Below, in pieces: positions 7,287-14,764 of a stretch of DNA of 20,188 bases (its first letter is position 1; every line of letters starts with the position of its first letter). Made by a program: the position numbers and the translations under genes. Source of the DNA: Actinomycetes bacterium (GTDB lineage: Bacteria; Actinomycetota; Acidimicrobiia; Acidimicrobiales; Palsa-688); NCBI GenBank assembly GCA_021846485.1, contig JAJZWW010000011.1:1-20188 (forward strand). Reading direction: 5' to 3'. The notes under the pieces were generated by a model that was given only the letters and a program-made list of their open reading frames with translations, had not been told where the DNA came from and made no database searches.

Positions 7287-7399
7287 CTCGGTGGGGCTGC
7301 GCCTCGCACCCACCGGCGGCGGCGATCCCAGCCCCGCCGCCCTGCCATGCTCCGGCGCCTCGGCGTCGGCGCCGCGGGCTCCGTTGCTGCCCTCCCATG

Positions 7400-7600
7400 T
7401 CAGACCAGCTCGCCGGCGCCCTGGGGCTCCAGGCAGCGGCGGATCTCCGAGGCGTGGAAGCGGTGGTGGCCGCCGAGGGTCCGCACGGCGGTGATCTTGC
7501 CGGCGCGGGCCCAGCGGGCCACGGTCTTGGGGCTGACCCGGAACAACACGGCGACCTCCGCAGGGGTGAGCAGGGTGTCTACCTCGGGCTCGTCGGCCAT
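7400..7600 (-). CDS. bldC: BldC-like MerR-type winged helix DNA-binding protein
   Basis: This 66-aa protein consists almost only of a MerR-like helix-turn-helix: LTPAEVAVLFRVSPKTVARW followed by a wing with GKITAVRTLGGHHRFHASEI. Streptomyces BldC (about 68 aa) has this form; it binds DNA as head-to-tail oligomers and controls development. The ATG at 7600 is chosen over the upstream start at 7666 because AGAAGGA lies nine bases before it and the family begins near this point. It lies downstream of purM, separated by a 100-bp palindromic repeat. From memory, Streptomyces coelicolor also has bldC close to purF-purM (SCO4086/4087 and SCO4091), so the neighbourhood seems old. The family is clear; its role here is not known. 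Confidence 0.9.
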   Translation of the reverse strand: MADEPEVDTLLTPAEVAVLFRVSPKTVARWARAGKITAVRTLGGHHRFHASEIRRCLEPQGAGELV

Positions 7601-7634
7601 CGCGCGGGTCCTTCTGTCAGCCAGAGCCGCCCAA

Positions 7635-7734
7635 CAAGGAGAAACTTGCCTGCTGGACTTCTTCAAGTCCTTTCACGAGCTGTGACCTGGTGGTTTGCTC
7701 GTAGAGAAGTCCAGCAGGCAAGTTCCTTCTCGGT
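7635..7734. repeat. Palindromic intergenic repeat, copy A
   Basis: This 100-bp element lies between purM and bldC. The arms 7643-7662 and 7705-7724 are a perfect 20-bp inverted repeat (core acttgcctgctggacttct), extendable to 7637/7730 with one mismatch and one G-T pair. Inside are two small hairpins, GGACTT-CTTC-AAGTCC (7655-7670) and TCAC...GTGA (7673-7685). Copy B at 16034-16138 aligns over the full length, in the same orientation, with 84 of 100 positions identical by hand count and one 5-nt gap; the loop is conserved as well as the arms. It starts 29 bases beyond the purM stop. It could be a miniature mobile element, a terminator or a small structured RNA. Confidence 0.85.
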
Positions 7735-7763
7735 AACATAACCGTGCCGGTCCCCGCCGCGCA

Positions 7764-8885
7764 TCACCCCATCGGGCTATTCGTCGCTCCGGGCCGACCG
7801 GGCCGGGCCGACCCGGAGCCCGGGCCGATCGCGCCGGTCACCCGGACCCGGCGTTCTCCGGCCTCCAGCCGGCCGGCGACGAAGGCGTGCTGGCCGGCGA
7901 CTCCGAGAGCGTCGATCACCGCCGCGACGTCATCCTCGGCGACGGCCAGGACCATGCCGATGCCCAGGTTGAACACCGCCAGCATCTCCTCGTCGGAGAC
8001 CCGGCCGGCAGCCTGGACCTCCGCGAAGATCCGGGGTCGATCCCAGGCGTCGAGGTCGACGACTGCGTCGAGCTCCCCGGGCAGCACCCGGGGCAGGTTG
8101 CCGGGCAGCCCGCCCCCGGTGACGTGGGCGACGGCGTGCACCGGGGCCGCCCGCAGCGCCGCCAGGACGGCGGGGGCGTAGACCACCGAAGGCCGGAGCA
8201 GCTCGTCGGCGAGGGTGTGGTCCGCACCGTCCCAGGCCGGTCCGTCGAGGCGCCGCCCGGCGCGCTCGAGCAGGGCCCGGCGGGCGAGGGCGTAGCCGTT
8301 GGAGCGCAGGCCTGGTGAGGGGAGGCCGACGAGCAGGTCACCTGCCCGGCACCGGGTCGGGCCGTCGACCAGGTCGGCCCGCTCGACGACCCCCACGGCG
8401 AAGCCGGCCAGGTCCAGCTCTCCCGGGGCGAGCAGCCCAGGGTGCTCGGCGAGCTCCCCCCCGAGGATCGCGCACCCCGCCTGGCGGCAGCCCTCGGCGA
8501 TGCCGGTCATCACCGCGCCCACCTGGTCGGGGTCGACCCGGCCGAGGAGCTGGTAGTCGAGGAAGAACATCGGCTCGGCCCCGGAGCACACCAGGTCGTC
8601 GACGCACATGGCGACCAGGTCGACGCCGATGGTCTCGAGTCGCCCGGTGGCCGTCGCCACGGCCATCTTGGTGCCCACCCCGTCGGTCGAGGCTACGAGC
8701 ACCGGCTCCCGGTAGCCGGGCGGCAACGCGAACAGCCCGCCGAAGCCGCCGATGCCCCCGAGCACCCCCGGGCGGCGCTCCGTGGAGGCGACCAGGTCGC
8801 GCATCGCCTCCACCGCCGCGTCGGCGGCCTCGATCGACACCCCGGACCCTGCGTAGGTGAGGGCCGGCTCGGGCGGTCCGCTCAC
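7764..8885 (-). CDS. purM: Phosphoribosylformylglycinamidine cyclo-ligase (AIR synthetase)
   Basis: PurM closes the imidazole ring, turning FGAM and ATP into AIR, the fifth step of IMP synthesis. The 373 aa show STDGVGTK (66-73), a glycine-rich N-terminal segment (GGIGGFGGLF), VDDLVCSGAEPMFFLDY, GGELAEHPG (GGETAEMPG in many bacteria), and VTGGGLPGNLPR of the C-terminal AIRS domain. The last 20 or so residues are a Gly/Ser/Pro/Arg tail. The GTG start at 8885 overlaps the purF stop by four bases (GTGA), so purF and purM are translationally coupled. A palindromic repeat follows the stop. Confidence 0.96.
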   Translation of the reverse strand: MSGPPEPALTYAGSGVSIEAADAAVEAMRDLVASTERRPGVLGGIGGFGGLFALPPGYREPVLVASTDGVGTKMAVATATGRLETIGVDLVAMCVDDLVCSGAEPMFFLDYQLLGRVDPDQVGAVMTGIAEGCRQAGCAILGGELAEHPGLLAPGELDLAGFAVGVVERADLVDGPTRCRAGDLLVGLPSPGLRSNGYALARRALLERAGRRLDGPAWDGADHTLADELLRPSVVYAPAVLAALRAAPVHAVAHVTGGGLPGNLPRVLPGELDAVVDLDAWDRPRIFAEVQAAGRVSDEEMLAVFNLGIGMVLAVAEDDVAAVIDALGVAGQHAFVAGRLEAGERRVRVTGAIGPGSGSARPGRPGATNSPMG

Positions 8886-10369
8886 GACGGCCGGAACAGC
8901 GCCCCGACGGCCATCCCGTCCCCTTCGAGCTCGCCGGGACCGACCTCGGCGCCGGTGGCGGTCGGCAGCCGGTGGGTGAGCGGCACCGGCGTCGGGTAGT
9001 CACCGGTCAGGCAGGCGTCGCAGAAACCGGCCCCGGGGACGCCGGTCGCCTCCTTCAGGGCGTCGAGGGTCAGGTAGGCGAGGCTGTCGGCGCCGACGTA
9101 GCTGCCGACCTCGGGGACCGACAGGTTGGCCGCGATGAGCTGCGAGCGGGTGCCGGTGTCGAGCCCGTAGTAGCAGGGCCACCGGTACGGCGGCGAGGAG
9201 ATCCGCAAGTGGACTTCCCGGGCCCCCGCCTCCCGGAGCATCCGGACCATCGCCCGGGTCGTGGTGCCCCGGACGATGCTGTCGTCGACGACGACGAGGC
9301 GTTTCCCCTCGATCACCCCCGGCAGCGGGTTGAGCTTGCGCCGCACGCCCGCCGCCCGCTCCGACTGCCCGGGGGTGATGAACGTCCTCCCGATGTAGCG
9401 GTTGCGCACCAGCCCCGTCGCGTAAGGGATGCCGCTGCCGTACGAGTAGCCCTCGGCCGCCGGGATCCCCGAGTCGGGTACGCCGATGACCAGGTCGGCG
9501 TCTGCCGGCGCCTGGCGGGCGAGCAGCTCTCCCATGCGGACCCGGGCGCCCTGCAGCTCCTGGCCGTAGAGACGGCTGTCGGGGCGGGCCAGGTAGACCA
9601 GCTCGAACAGGCACAGGCGGGGCTCGACCGCGGCGGGCGGCCACGGGCGGAGCGACACCGGGCCGTCCTCGTCGACGACGACCATCTCCCCCGGCTCGAT
9701 GTCCCGGACCCAGGTCGCCCCGGCGATGTCGAGCGCCGGGGTCTCGGAGGCCAGCACCCACCCGTCGTCGTCCAGCCGGCCGAGCGACAGGGGGCGGAAG
9801 CCGTGCGGGTCGCGCACCCCGACGAGGCGGTCGCGGTCGCAGAGGACCAGGGAAAAGGCCCCCTCGAGCGCGGGTAGCACGGCGGCGAGGGCGTCTACCA
9901 GCCCGCCGCTCGCCCCGGGGCCCTCCAGGTGGCGGGCCAGCAGCTCCGCGAGCAGGTCGCTGTCGTTGCCGACCGTCCCGGGCAGCATCCCGGATCCTGC
10001 GGCCAGCTCGGCGGTGTTGGTGAGGTTGCCGTTGTGGGCGACGGCGAAGGGCCTCCCGCCGGCGTGGCGGTAGACCGGCTGGGCGTTGTGCCAGCTCGAC
10101 GCGCCGGTGGTGGAGTAGCGGGTGTGGCCGATCGCCAGGTGGCCCTGGAGCCCGGCGAGCTTGTACTCGTTGAACACGTTGGTGACCAGGCCCATGTCCT
10201 TCACCACCACGAGCTGGTCCCCGTCGGAGACCGCCATCCCCGCCGATTCCTGGCCCCGGTGCTGCAGGGCGAACAGCCCGTCGTAGGCGAGGTAGGACAC
10301 CTGCCGGCCCGGGGCGCGCACACCGAACGCCCCGCACGCCTCGCGGGGCCTGCCCTCGCTGGTGGTCAC
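8882..10369 (-). CDS. purF: Amidophosphoribosyltransferase (PRPP amidotransferase)
   Basis: PurF makes 5-phosphoribosylamine from PRPP and glutamine, the first committed purine step. The GTG at 10369 is selected because it leaves an 11-residue propeptide before Cys12 (ACGAFGV), the N-terminal nucleophile after cleavage, as in the Bacillus subtilis enzyme. This gives 495 aa. The PRPP loop VVVDDSIVRGTT is present. Cysteines in CLFELVYLARPDS, PCYYGLDTGT and GFCDACLTGDYP match the four ligands of the B. subtilis-type [4Fe-4S] cluster. The open frame upstream of 10369 is only the antisense of the mreB-like gene. A possible extended -10, TGCGAGACT, lies 8 bases before the start. purM follows with a four-base overlap. 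Confidence 0.96.
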   Translation of the reverse strand: MTTSEGRPREACGAFGVRAPGRQVSYLAYDGLFALQHRGQESAGMAVSDGDQLVVVKDMGLVTNVFNEYKLAGLQGHLAIGHTRYSTTGASSWHNAQPVYRHAGGRPFAVAHNGNLTNTAELAAGSGMLPGTVGNDSDLLAELLARHLEGPGASGGLVDALAAVLPALEGAFSLVLCDRDRLVGVRDPHGFRPLSLGRLDDDGWVLASETPALDIAGATWVRDIEPGEMVVVDEDGPVSLRPWPPAAVEPRLCLFELVYLARPDSRLYGQELQGARVRMGELLARQAPADADLVIGVPDSGIPAAEGYSYGSGIPYATGLVRNRYIGRTFITPGQSERAAGVRRKLNPLPGVIEGKRLVVVDDSIVRGTTTRAMVRMLREAGAREVHLRISSPPYRWPCYYGLDTGTRSQLIAANLSVPEVGSYVGADSLAYLTLDALKEATGVPGAGFCDACLTGDYPTPVPLTHRLPTATGAEVGPGELEGDGMAVGALFRPS

Positions 10370-10464
10370 GGTGCACCAGTCTCGCACGCCACCGGCCCTG
10401 CGCGCGACCGAACGTGCCGACCGGGGCCCGCCGGCGCCGGCACCGCAGCGGCCCGGGCTCCGCG

Positions 10465-10470
10465 TACGCT
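10465..10470 (+). promoter_or_regulatory. Putative -10 box (TACGCT) of the mreB-like gene
   Basis: TACGCT fits TANNNT and lies 14 bases before the ATG at 10485. It sits in the 115-bp gap (10370-10484) between divergent purF and the mreB-like gene, which must hold promoters for both. No clear -35 box or regulator site was recognised. Confidence 0.4.
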
Positions 10471-10484
10471 CGACATCGACCGCC

Positions 10485-11507
10485 ATGCTCACGATCCGCC
10501 CGTCGTCTCCTCGCTCCGGGGTCGCCCTCGACCTCGGCACGGTCGGCACCCTCGTGTCGGTCCCCTCGCGCGGGACCCTGATCGAGGAGCCCACCGTCGT
10601 CGCCCGCCGCCGGGGCACCGACCACGTCGTCGCCGTCGGGAGCGACGCCGAGGCGTTGGCCGCCTGTGGAGCCGACGACCTGGACATCGTCCACCCGCTC
10701 GGCTCTGGGGTGGTGTCCGACCCCGACGCCGCGACCGCGCTCGTCGCCGAGGTCGTCCGCCGGGCGGCGGGCTCGCTCTTGTTCGCCCGCCCTACGCTGG
10801 TGGTTGGTGTGCCCGACGGGGCCACCGACGTCGAGCGCCACGCCCTCGCCGAGGTGGTTCGCTCGACGTCCCGCCATCCCCGGGTGAGCCTGGTGAGCGA
10901 AGCGCTGGCCGCGGCCCTCGGGGCCGGCCCGGGGGGGGCCGAAGCGAGCGTGATCGTCGACATCGGCGGGGGCACCACCGAACTGGCCGTGGTGGCAGGG
11001 GGGCACCGGACGGCCCACCGGTCGATCCGGGTGGCCGGCAACGCCATGGACGAGGCCGTGGCCCGCGCGGTGCGCAGCGAGCACGGGCTGGTGATCGGGG
11101 CCCGCACCGCCGAGACGCTGAAGGTGTCGAGCGGCCTCGTCGGCGGGGGGCCGTCGATGACGGTGACCGGTCGCGACGCCCGCCGGTGGGGGTGGTTGCG
11201 CTCCGAGCCGGTCGAGCCGGCGCTGGTCGCCGAGGCCCTAGGACGCCCCGCCGCCGCCATCCTCCGGGCCTTCGAGGACCTGATCGCCGACGTGCCCCCT
11301 GACCTGGCCGAGGCGGTGGTCACCCGGGGGGTCAGGCTGGCGGGCGGAGGCTCCCAGCTGCTCGGCCTCGCCGACCGGTTCTGCCAGACCACCTGCTGCG
11401 CGGCGAAGGTCGTCGACGACCCGGTGCGCTGCGTGCTGCGGGGCTTGGAGCGCTGCCTGCGACCCGATCGGCTCCGCCCCTCGCAGCCGGCTGATACCGC
11501 CGCCTGA
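10485..11507 (+). CDS. MreB-like actin-family protein (divergent paralogue)
   Basis: This 340-aa protein has the whole actin-fold motif set in MreB order: phosphate-1 VALDLGTVGTLV (13-24), EEPTVVA (34-40), VVGVPDGATDVER (106-118), phosphate-2 VIVDIGGGTTELAVV (156-170), IRVAGNAMDEAV (181-192), IGARTAETLK (204-213) and adenosine-site VRLAGGGSQLLGLADRF (283-299). MreB builds filaments that guide lateral wall synthesis. This copy is divergent: MreB's usual EEPMAAAIGAG is SEALAAALGAG here (Glu139 kept, Pro lost), and several cysteines lie near the C-terminus. No mreC, mreD, rodA or pbp gene is adjacent; it lies alone, opposite to the purine genes around it. The ATG at 10485 is preferred over the frame's start at 10362, which would overlap purF. 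Its cell role is unknown. Confidence 0.85.
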   Translation: MLTIRPSSPRSGVALDLGTVGTLVSVPSRGTLIEEPTVVARRRGTDHVVAVGSDAEALAACGADDLDIVHPLGSGVVSDPDAATALVAEVVRRAAGSLLFARPTLVVGVPDGATDVERHALAEVVRSTSRHPRVSLVSEALAAALGAGPGGAEASVIVDIGGGTTELAVVAGGHRTAHRSIRVAGNAMDEAVARAVRSEHGLVIGARTAETLKVSSGLVGGGPSMTVTGRDARRWGWLRSEPVEPALVAEALGRPAAAILRAFEDLIADVPPDLAEAVVTRGVRLAGGGSQLLGLADRFCQTTCCAAKVVDDPVRCVLRGLERCLRPDRLRPSQPADTAA

Positions 11508-11552
11508 GCCGGCACACCCCGGCCCGCGCAGCCGCGGACCGTCCTGGTCGGG

Positions 11553-11577
11553 GTACTGAGAAGTTTCTCCTCGGTAC
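11553..11577. terminator. Hairpin downstream of the mreB-like gene
   Basis: The arms at 11553-11563 and 11567-11577 (GTACTGAGAAG / CTCCTCGGTAC) pair around a TTT loop with one G-T pair and one mismatch. It lies 45 bases after the mreB-like stop and lacks a U-tract. Its centre, AGAAGTTTCTCC, resembles the complement of the left end of repeat copy A (GGAGAAACTT). Terminator function is an inference. Confidence 0.45.
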
Positions 11578-11587
11578 GGCCGGTGGG

Positions 11588-11742
11588 CTGGAGGCGTGGT
11601 CGCCCCGGCCCGCACCCGCCGGCTACCGCCGCCACCTCCGCGCCTTCGCCGGCGACCCCTGGGTCTGTCCCTCATCCCGGGCCTGCCCGGCCCGGTGGAG
11701 CTCGCGGTCACCGACATCCTCGGCCCCGGGAGCCCGCAGTAG
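11588..11742 (+). pseudogene. Frameshifted coding remnant between mreB-like and purL
   Basis: Two short frames show strong coding bias, with nearly every third codon position G or C and the second position mixed. From 11588 one frame reads LEAWSPRPAPAGYRRHLRAF and on to GDPWV near 11665. There the bias passes to another frame, which reads LSLIPGLPGPVELAVTDILG and ends at TAG 11740-11742. Joined, they would encode the end of a normal-looking protein interrupted by a one-base shift. No ribosome binding site or good start was found, and I do not recognise the family. The remnant is bracketed by the 11553 hairpin and the 11761 repeat. It could instead be a small intact gene with a sequencing error. 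Confidence 0.4.
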
Positions 11743-11760
11743 CGGCTCGCCGCTCACTGA

Positions 11761-11800
11761 GCTGAGACTGAGAAGGAACTGCTGAGACTGAGAAGGAACT
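11761..11800. repeat. 20-bp tandem repeat, two copies, at purL 3' end
   Basis: gctgagactgagaaggaact occurs twice head to tail (11761-11780 and 11781-11800), six bases from the purL stop codon. The second copy runs on as TTGCG, giving CTGAGAAGGAACTTGCG. This closely matches the complement of the right end of palindromic repeats A and B (CCGAGAAGGAACTTGCC). It therefore looks like a duplicated end of that repeat family. The 298-bp gap 11508-11805 holds this, the remnant and the hairpin. Confidence 0.75.
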
Positions 11801-11805
11801 TGCGC

Positions 11806-14037
11806 TCACCACCAGCCGGCGATCCCTCGGGCGGCCGCGGCGAGGTCGGCCACCGCCACGTCCACCAGCCCGTCGAGCACCAGGCGGTCACCGCCGCCGC
11901 CGCCGAGCTCGACCGCCTCCATGCCGGCGTCCCGGGCCCGTTGCGTGAGGGTGCCCAGCCGGTCGGGAGGGACGCAGAAGACGACCCGGGAGGGGCCCTC
12001 GCCGAAGAGGCCGACGTGGTCGGCCACGCCGGCAAGAGCGGCGCCAACCCCCCCTCCGACGGCCATTTCGGCGAGAGCGACGCCGAGGCCCCCGGCCGAG
12101 ACGTCGTGGACGCCGCTCGGCAGCCCGTCGGCGACCAGGCCGGTCACCAGCCCGAGCAGCCGGAGGTGGGCGGCAAGGTCGAGGGGCGAGAGCCGGCCGC
12201 CGCGGTGGCCTCGCCGGCGGACCGCCCACAGGCTGCCGCCGAGGCTCGGCCGGGTGCCGGGGGGCTGCACGAGGACCACCCGGTCCCCCGCGGCGAAGGC
12301 CACACCCGGCGGGCGGCGCTCCAACCGGTCGACCAGCCCCAGGGTGGCGACGACCGGCGTGGGGTCGATGTCGGCGCCGCGGCTCTCGTTGTAGAGGCTC
12401 ACGTTGCCGCCCACGACCGGGAGCCCGAGGGCCCGGCACGCCTCGGCCATCCCGTCGACCGCCTCCGACAGCTGCCACATCACCTCGGGGTGCTCGGGGT
12501 TGCCGAAGTTCAAGCAGTTGACCACCGCCACCGGGCGGGCACCGACGCAGGCGACGTTGAGCGCCGACTCGGCGACGACGAGCGCGGTGCCCGCGCGGGG
12601 ATCGAGCGAGCACCACGACCCGTTGCCATCGGTCGAGAGGGCAAACCCGCGCCCCTCGCCGCCGGGGACGCCGGGGGCGGCCAGCCGCAGCAGGGCGGCG
12701 TCGCTGCCGGGCCCGACCACGGTGTTCAAGAACAGCTGGTGGTCGTACTGGCGGTACACCCACGAGGGATCCAGCAGCAGCGCGGCGAGGTCTTTCCCCG
12801 GATCCTCGGGAGGCGGGAGGCGGGCGGGGTCGTCGTCGGCCCTCCGGTCGAGATCGGCCGGGCGACGTCGCGGCCGGTCGTAGAGGGGGGCGTCCTCGTG
12901 CAGGCTGGCGGCGGGCACGTCGGCCTGGACCTCGCCGCCCCAACCCTCGAGGACCCGCAGGCGGCCGGTGGTGGTGACCCGGCCGACGACCGACGCCCTC
13001 ACCTCCCAGCGCTCGCACACGGCGAGGAGCCGCTCCAGGTCGTCCGGGGTGACGATGGCGAGCATCCGCTCCTGGCTCTCGCTGGTCATCACCTCCCACG
13101 CTCGCATGCCCGGCTCCCGGCGGTGCACGGCGGTGACGTCGACGTCCATGCCCACCCCACCCCGGCTGGCAGTCTCGGAGGTGGCGCAGGCCAGGCCGGC
13201 GCCGCCCAGGTCCTGGATGCCGACCAGGAGGTGCTCGTCGAGCAACTGCAGGCACGCCTCGATGAGCCGCTTCTCCTCGTACGGGTCGCCGACCTGGACG
13301 TTGGGGCGCTTGGCCTCCTCGGCCGCGGCGTCACCCCCGAAGCCGGCCGAGGCGAGCACGCTCACCCCGCCGATGCCGTCCCGCCCGGTCGCCGAGCCGA
13401 GCAGCACGGCCAGGTTGCCCACCCCGGTCGCCTGGCCGAGCACGAGGCGCTCGACGGGCAGCAGGCCGGCGCACAACACGTTCACCAGCGGGTTGCCTGC
13501 GTAGCAGCCGTCGAAGACGACCTCCCCGCCGACGGTCGGCACCCCGACGGCGTTGCCGTACCCGGAGATCCCGGCCACCACCCCGGCGGCGACCCACCGG
13601 GAGCGGTCGTCGTCGAGCGGCCCGAAGCGCAGCGGGTCCATGAGGGCTACCGGGCGGGCGCCCATGGTGAAGATGTCCCGGAGGATCCCACCCACCCCGG
13701 TGGCCGCTCCCTGGTAAGGCTCGATCGCCGATGGGTGGTTGTGGCTCTCGATGCGCAGGGCGATCGCGACCCCGCCGCCGGCGTCGACGACCCCGGCGTT
13801 CTCCCCCGGGCCGACCAGCACCCCGGGCCCCTCGGTCGGCAGGCGGCGCAGGTGGATCCGGGAGCTCTTGTAGGAGCAGTGCTCGCTCCACATGACCGCG
13901 TACATGGCCAGCTCCAGGTGGTTGGGCGCCCGGCCGAGGATCCGTCCGATGGCCCCGGCCTCGTCGTCGGTGAGCCCGAGTGCCCGGTGCACGCCCGGGT
14001 CGTCGACCGCCCCCTCGGGGCGGGCTCCGGCGCTCAC
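11806..14037 (-). CDS. purL: FGAM synthase, large subunit (PurL, small-type)
   Basis: PurL turns FGAR, ATP and ammonia into FGAM. At 743 aa this is the small form that works with separate PurS and PurQ subunits. Visible motifs are MWSEHCSYKSSR near the N-terminus, ALRIESHNHPSAIEPYQGAA with the ATP/Mg-binding His region, GGILRDIFTMGARP, then the second half with VVNCLNFGNPEHPEVMW, VGGNVSLYNES and DVSAGGLGVALAEM. The GTG start at 14037 lies 19 bases after the purQ stop, with GGTGGAA as ribosome binding site. It is the last gene of purC-purS-purQ-purL. A duplicated 20-mer follows its stop. Confidence 0.96.
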   Translation of the reverse strand: MSAGARPEGAVDDPGVHRALGLTDDEAGAIGRILGRAPNHLELAMYAVMWSEHCSYKSSRIHLRRLPTEGPGVLVGPGENAGVVDAGGGVAIALRIESHNHPSAIEPYQGAATGVGGILRDIFTMGARPVALMDPLRFGPLDDDRSRWVAAGVVAGISGYGNAVGVPTVGGEVVFDGCYAGNPLVNVLCAGLLPVERLVLGQATGVGNLAVLLGSATGRDGIGGVSVLASAGFGGDAAAEEAKRPNVQVGDPYEEKRLIEACLQLLDEHLLVGIQDLGGAGLACATSETASRGGVGMDVDVTAVHRREPGMRAWEVMTSESQERMLAIVTPDDLERLLAVCERWEVRASVVGRVTTTGRLRVLEGWGGEVQADVPAASLHEDAPLYDRPRRRPADLDRRADDDPARLPPPEDPGKDLAALLLDPSWVYRQYDHQLFLNTVVGPGSDAALLRLAAPGVPGGEGRGFALSTDGNGSWCSLDPRAGTALVVAESALNVACVGARPVAVVNCLNFGNPEHPEVMWQLSEAVDGMAEACRALGLPVVGGNVSLYNESRGADIDPTPVVATLGLVDRLERRPPGVAFAAGDRVVLVQPPGTRPSLGGSLWAVRRRGHRGGRLSPLDLAAHLRLLGLVTGLVADGLPSGVHDVSAGGLGVALAEMAVGGGVGAALAGVADHVGLFGEGPSRVVFCVPPDRLGTLTQRARDAGMEAVELGGGGGDRLVLDGLVDVAVADLAAAARGIAGWW

Positions 14038-14056
14038 CGTTCCACCAGCGGTGCGC

Positions 14057-14764
14057 TCACGCGGTCGCCGTCGCCGCGGCGGGCGACCCTGTCAGGGGCG
14101 CGCCGCTCGAGGCGATCAGGGCCCCGAGCAGGACCAGGCCGTCGTCGGAGCCGAGCAGCGGGTCGCAGGCGCGCTCAGGGTGGGGCATGAGCCCCACGAC
14201 GTTGCCCGCCTCGTTGCAGACGCCGGCGATGTCGGCGACCGACCCGTTGGGATTGTCGGTGTACCGTAGCGCGATCCGGTCCTGGCCGACGAGCTCGGCG
14301 AGGGTGTCCGGGTCGCAGGTGTAGCTGCCCTCGAAGTGGTTGATCGGGATGCGCAGGCGCCGGCCGGGGTCGACGCCCCGGGTGAGCACCGACCGGTCGC
14401 TCGCCACCTCGACCTCGACGGTCTCGCACACGAAGCGCAGGCCGCGGTTCTTCTGCAAGGCCCCGGGGAGGAGGTGGGCCTCGGTGAGCACCTGGAAGCC
14501 GTTGCAGATCCCGACCACCGGCCCGCCTCCGGCGGCGAAGGTCTCGACCGCGGCCATCACCGGGGCGAAGCGGGCGATCGCGCCGGGCCGCAGGTAGTCG
14601 CCGTGGGCGAACCCTCCGGGGAGCACGACCGCGTCGACGTCGCCGAGCCGCCCGTCGGCGTGCCACACGAGGCGGGCGCTGGCGCCCAGCCGCTCGGTGG
14701 CGGCGGCCACGTCGTGCTCGCAGTTGGTCCCCGGGAAGACCACGACGCCGACGGTGACGGTCAT
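14057..14764 (-). CDS. purQ: FGAM synthase, glutaminase subunit (PurQ)
   Basis: PurQ releases ammonia from glutamine and feeds it to PurL. This 235-aa class I glutamine amidotransferase begins VGVVVFPGTNCEHD and carries the triad Cys87 (GICNGFQ), His195 and Glu197 (MPHPER). The ATG at 14764 is chosen because it begins at the conserved strand and overlaps the purS stop by four bases (ATGA); the upstream extension of the frame is antisense-like. The C-terminal 20 residues are Ala/Ser/Thr/Pro-rich and probably disordered. Confidence 0.96.
   Translation of the reverse strand: MTVTVGVVVFPGTNCEHDVAAATERLGASARLVWHADGRLGDVDAVVLPGGFAHGDYLRPGAIARFAPVMAAVETFAAGGGPVVGICNGFQVLTEAHLLPGALQKNRGLRFVCETVEVEVASDRSVLTRGVDPGRRLRIPINHFEGSYTCDPDTLAELVGQDRIALRYTDNPNGSVADIAGVCNEAGNVVGLMPHPERACDPLLGSDDGLVLLGALIASSGAPLTGSPAAATATA

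Noticed and set aside
7256..7348. N-terminal extension of argJ to the ATG at 7348
   Set aside because: The extra residues are Arg/Gly-rich, partly from an 18-bp tandem repeat, and absent from the usual ArgJ length. It cannot be excluded without transcript or protein data.
7635..7734. CRISPR repeat or insertion sequence
   Set aside because: Only two copies 8 kb apart with no spacers, no transposase frame and no clear target-site duplication. I kept it as a palindromic repeat.
10362..10484. Extended N-terminus of the mreB-like protein
   Set aside because: It would overlap the purF start on the other strand and is low-complexity. The conserved fold begins just after the ATG at 10485.
11583..11765. 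A 60-residue plus-strand frame after the mreB-like gene
   Set aside because: Its own frame has poor coding bias and a Pro/Arg/Gly-rich product. The coding signal lies in the two neighbouring frames, reported as a remnant.
11800..14190. An 800-codon plus-strand frame opposite purL
   Set aside because: It mirrors the codon structure of purL, has no recognisable motif, and purL is fully intact on the other strand.
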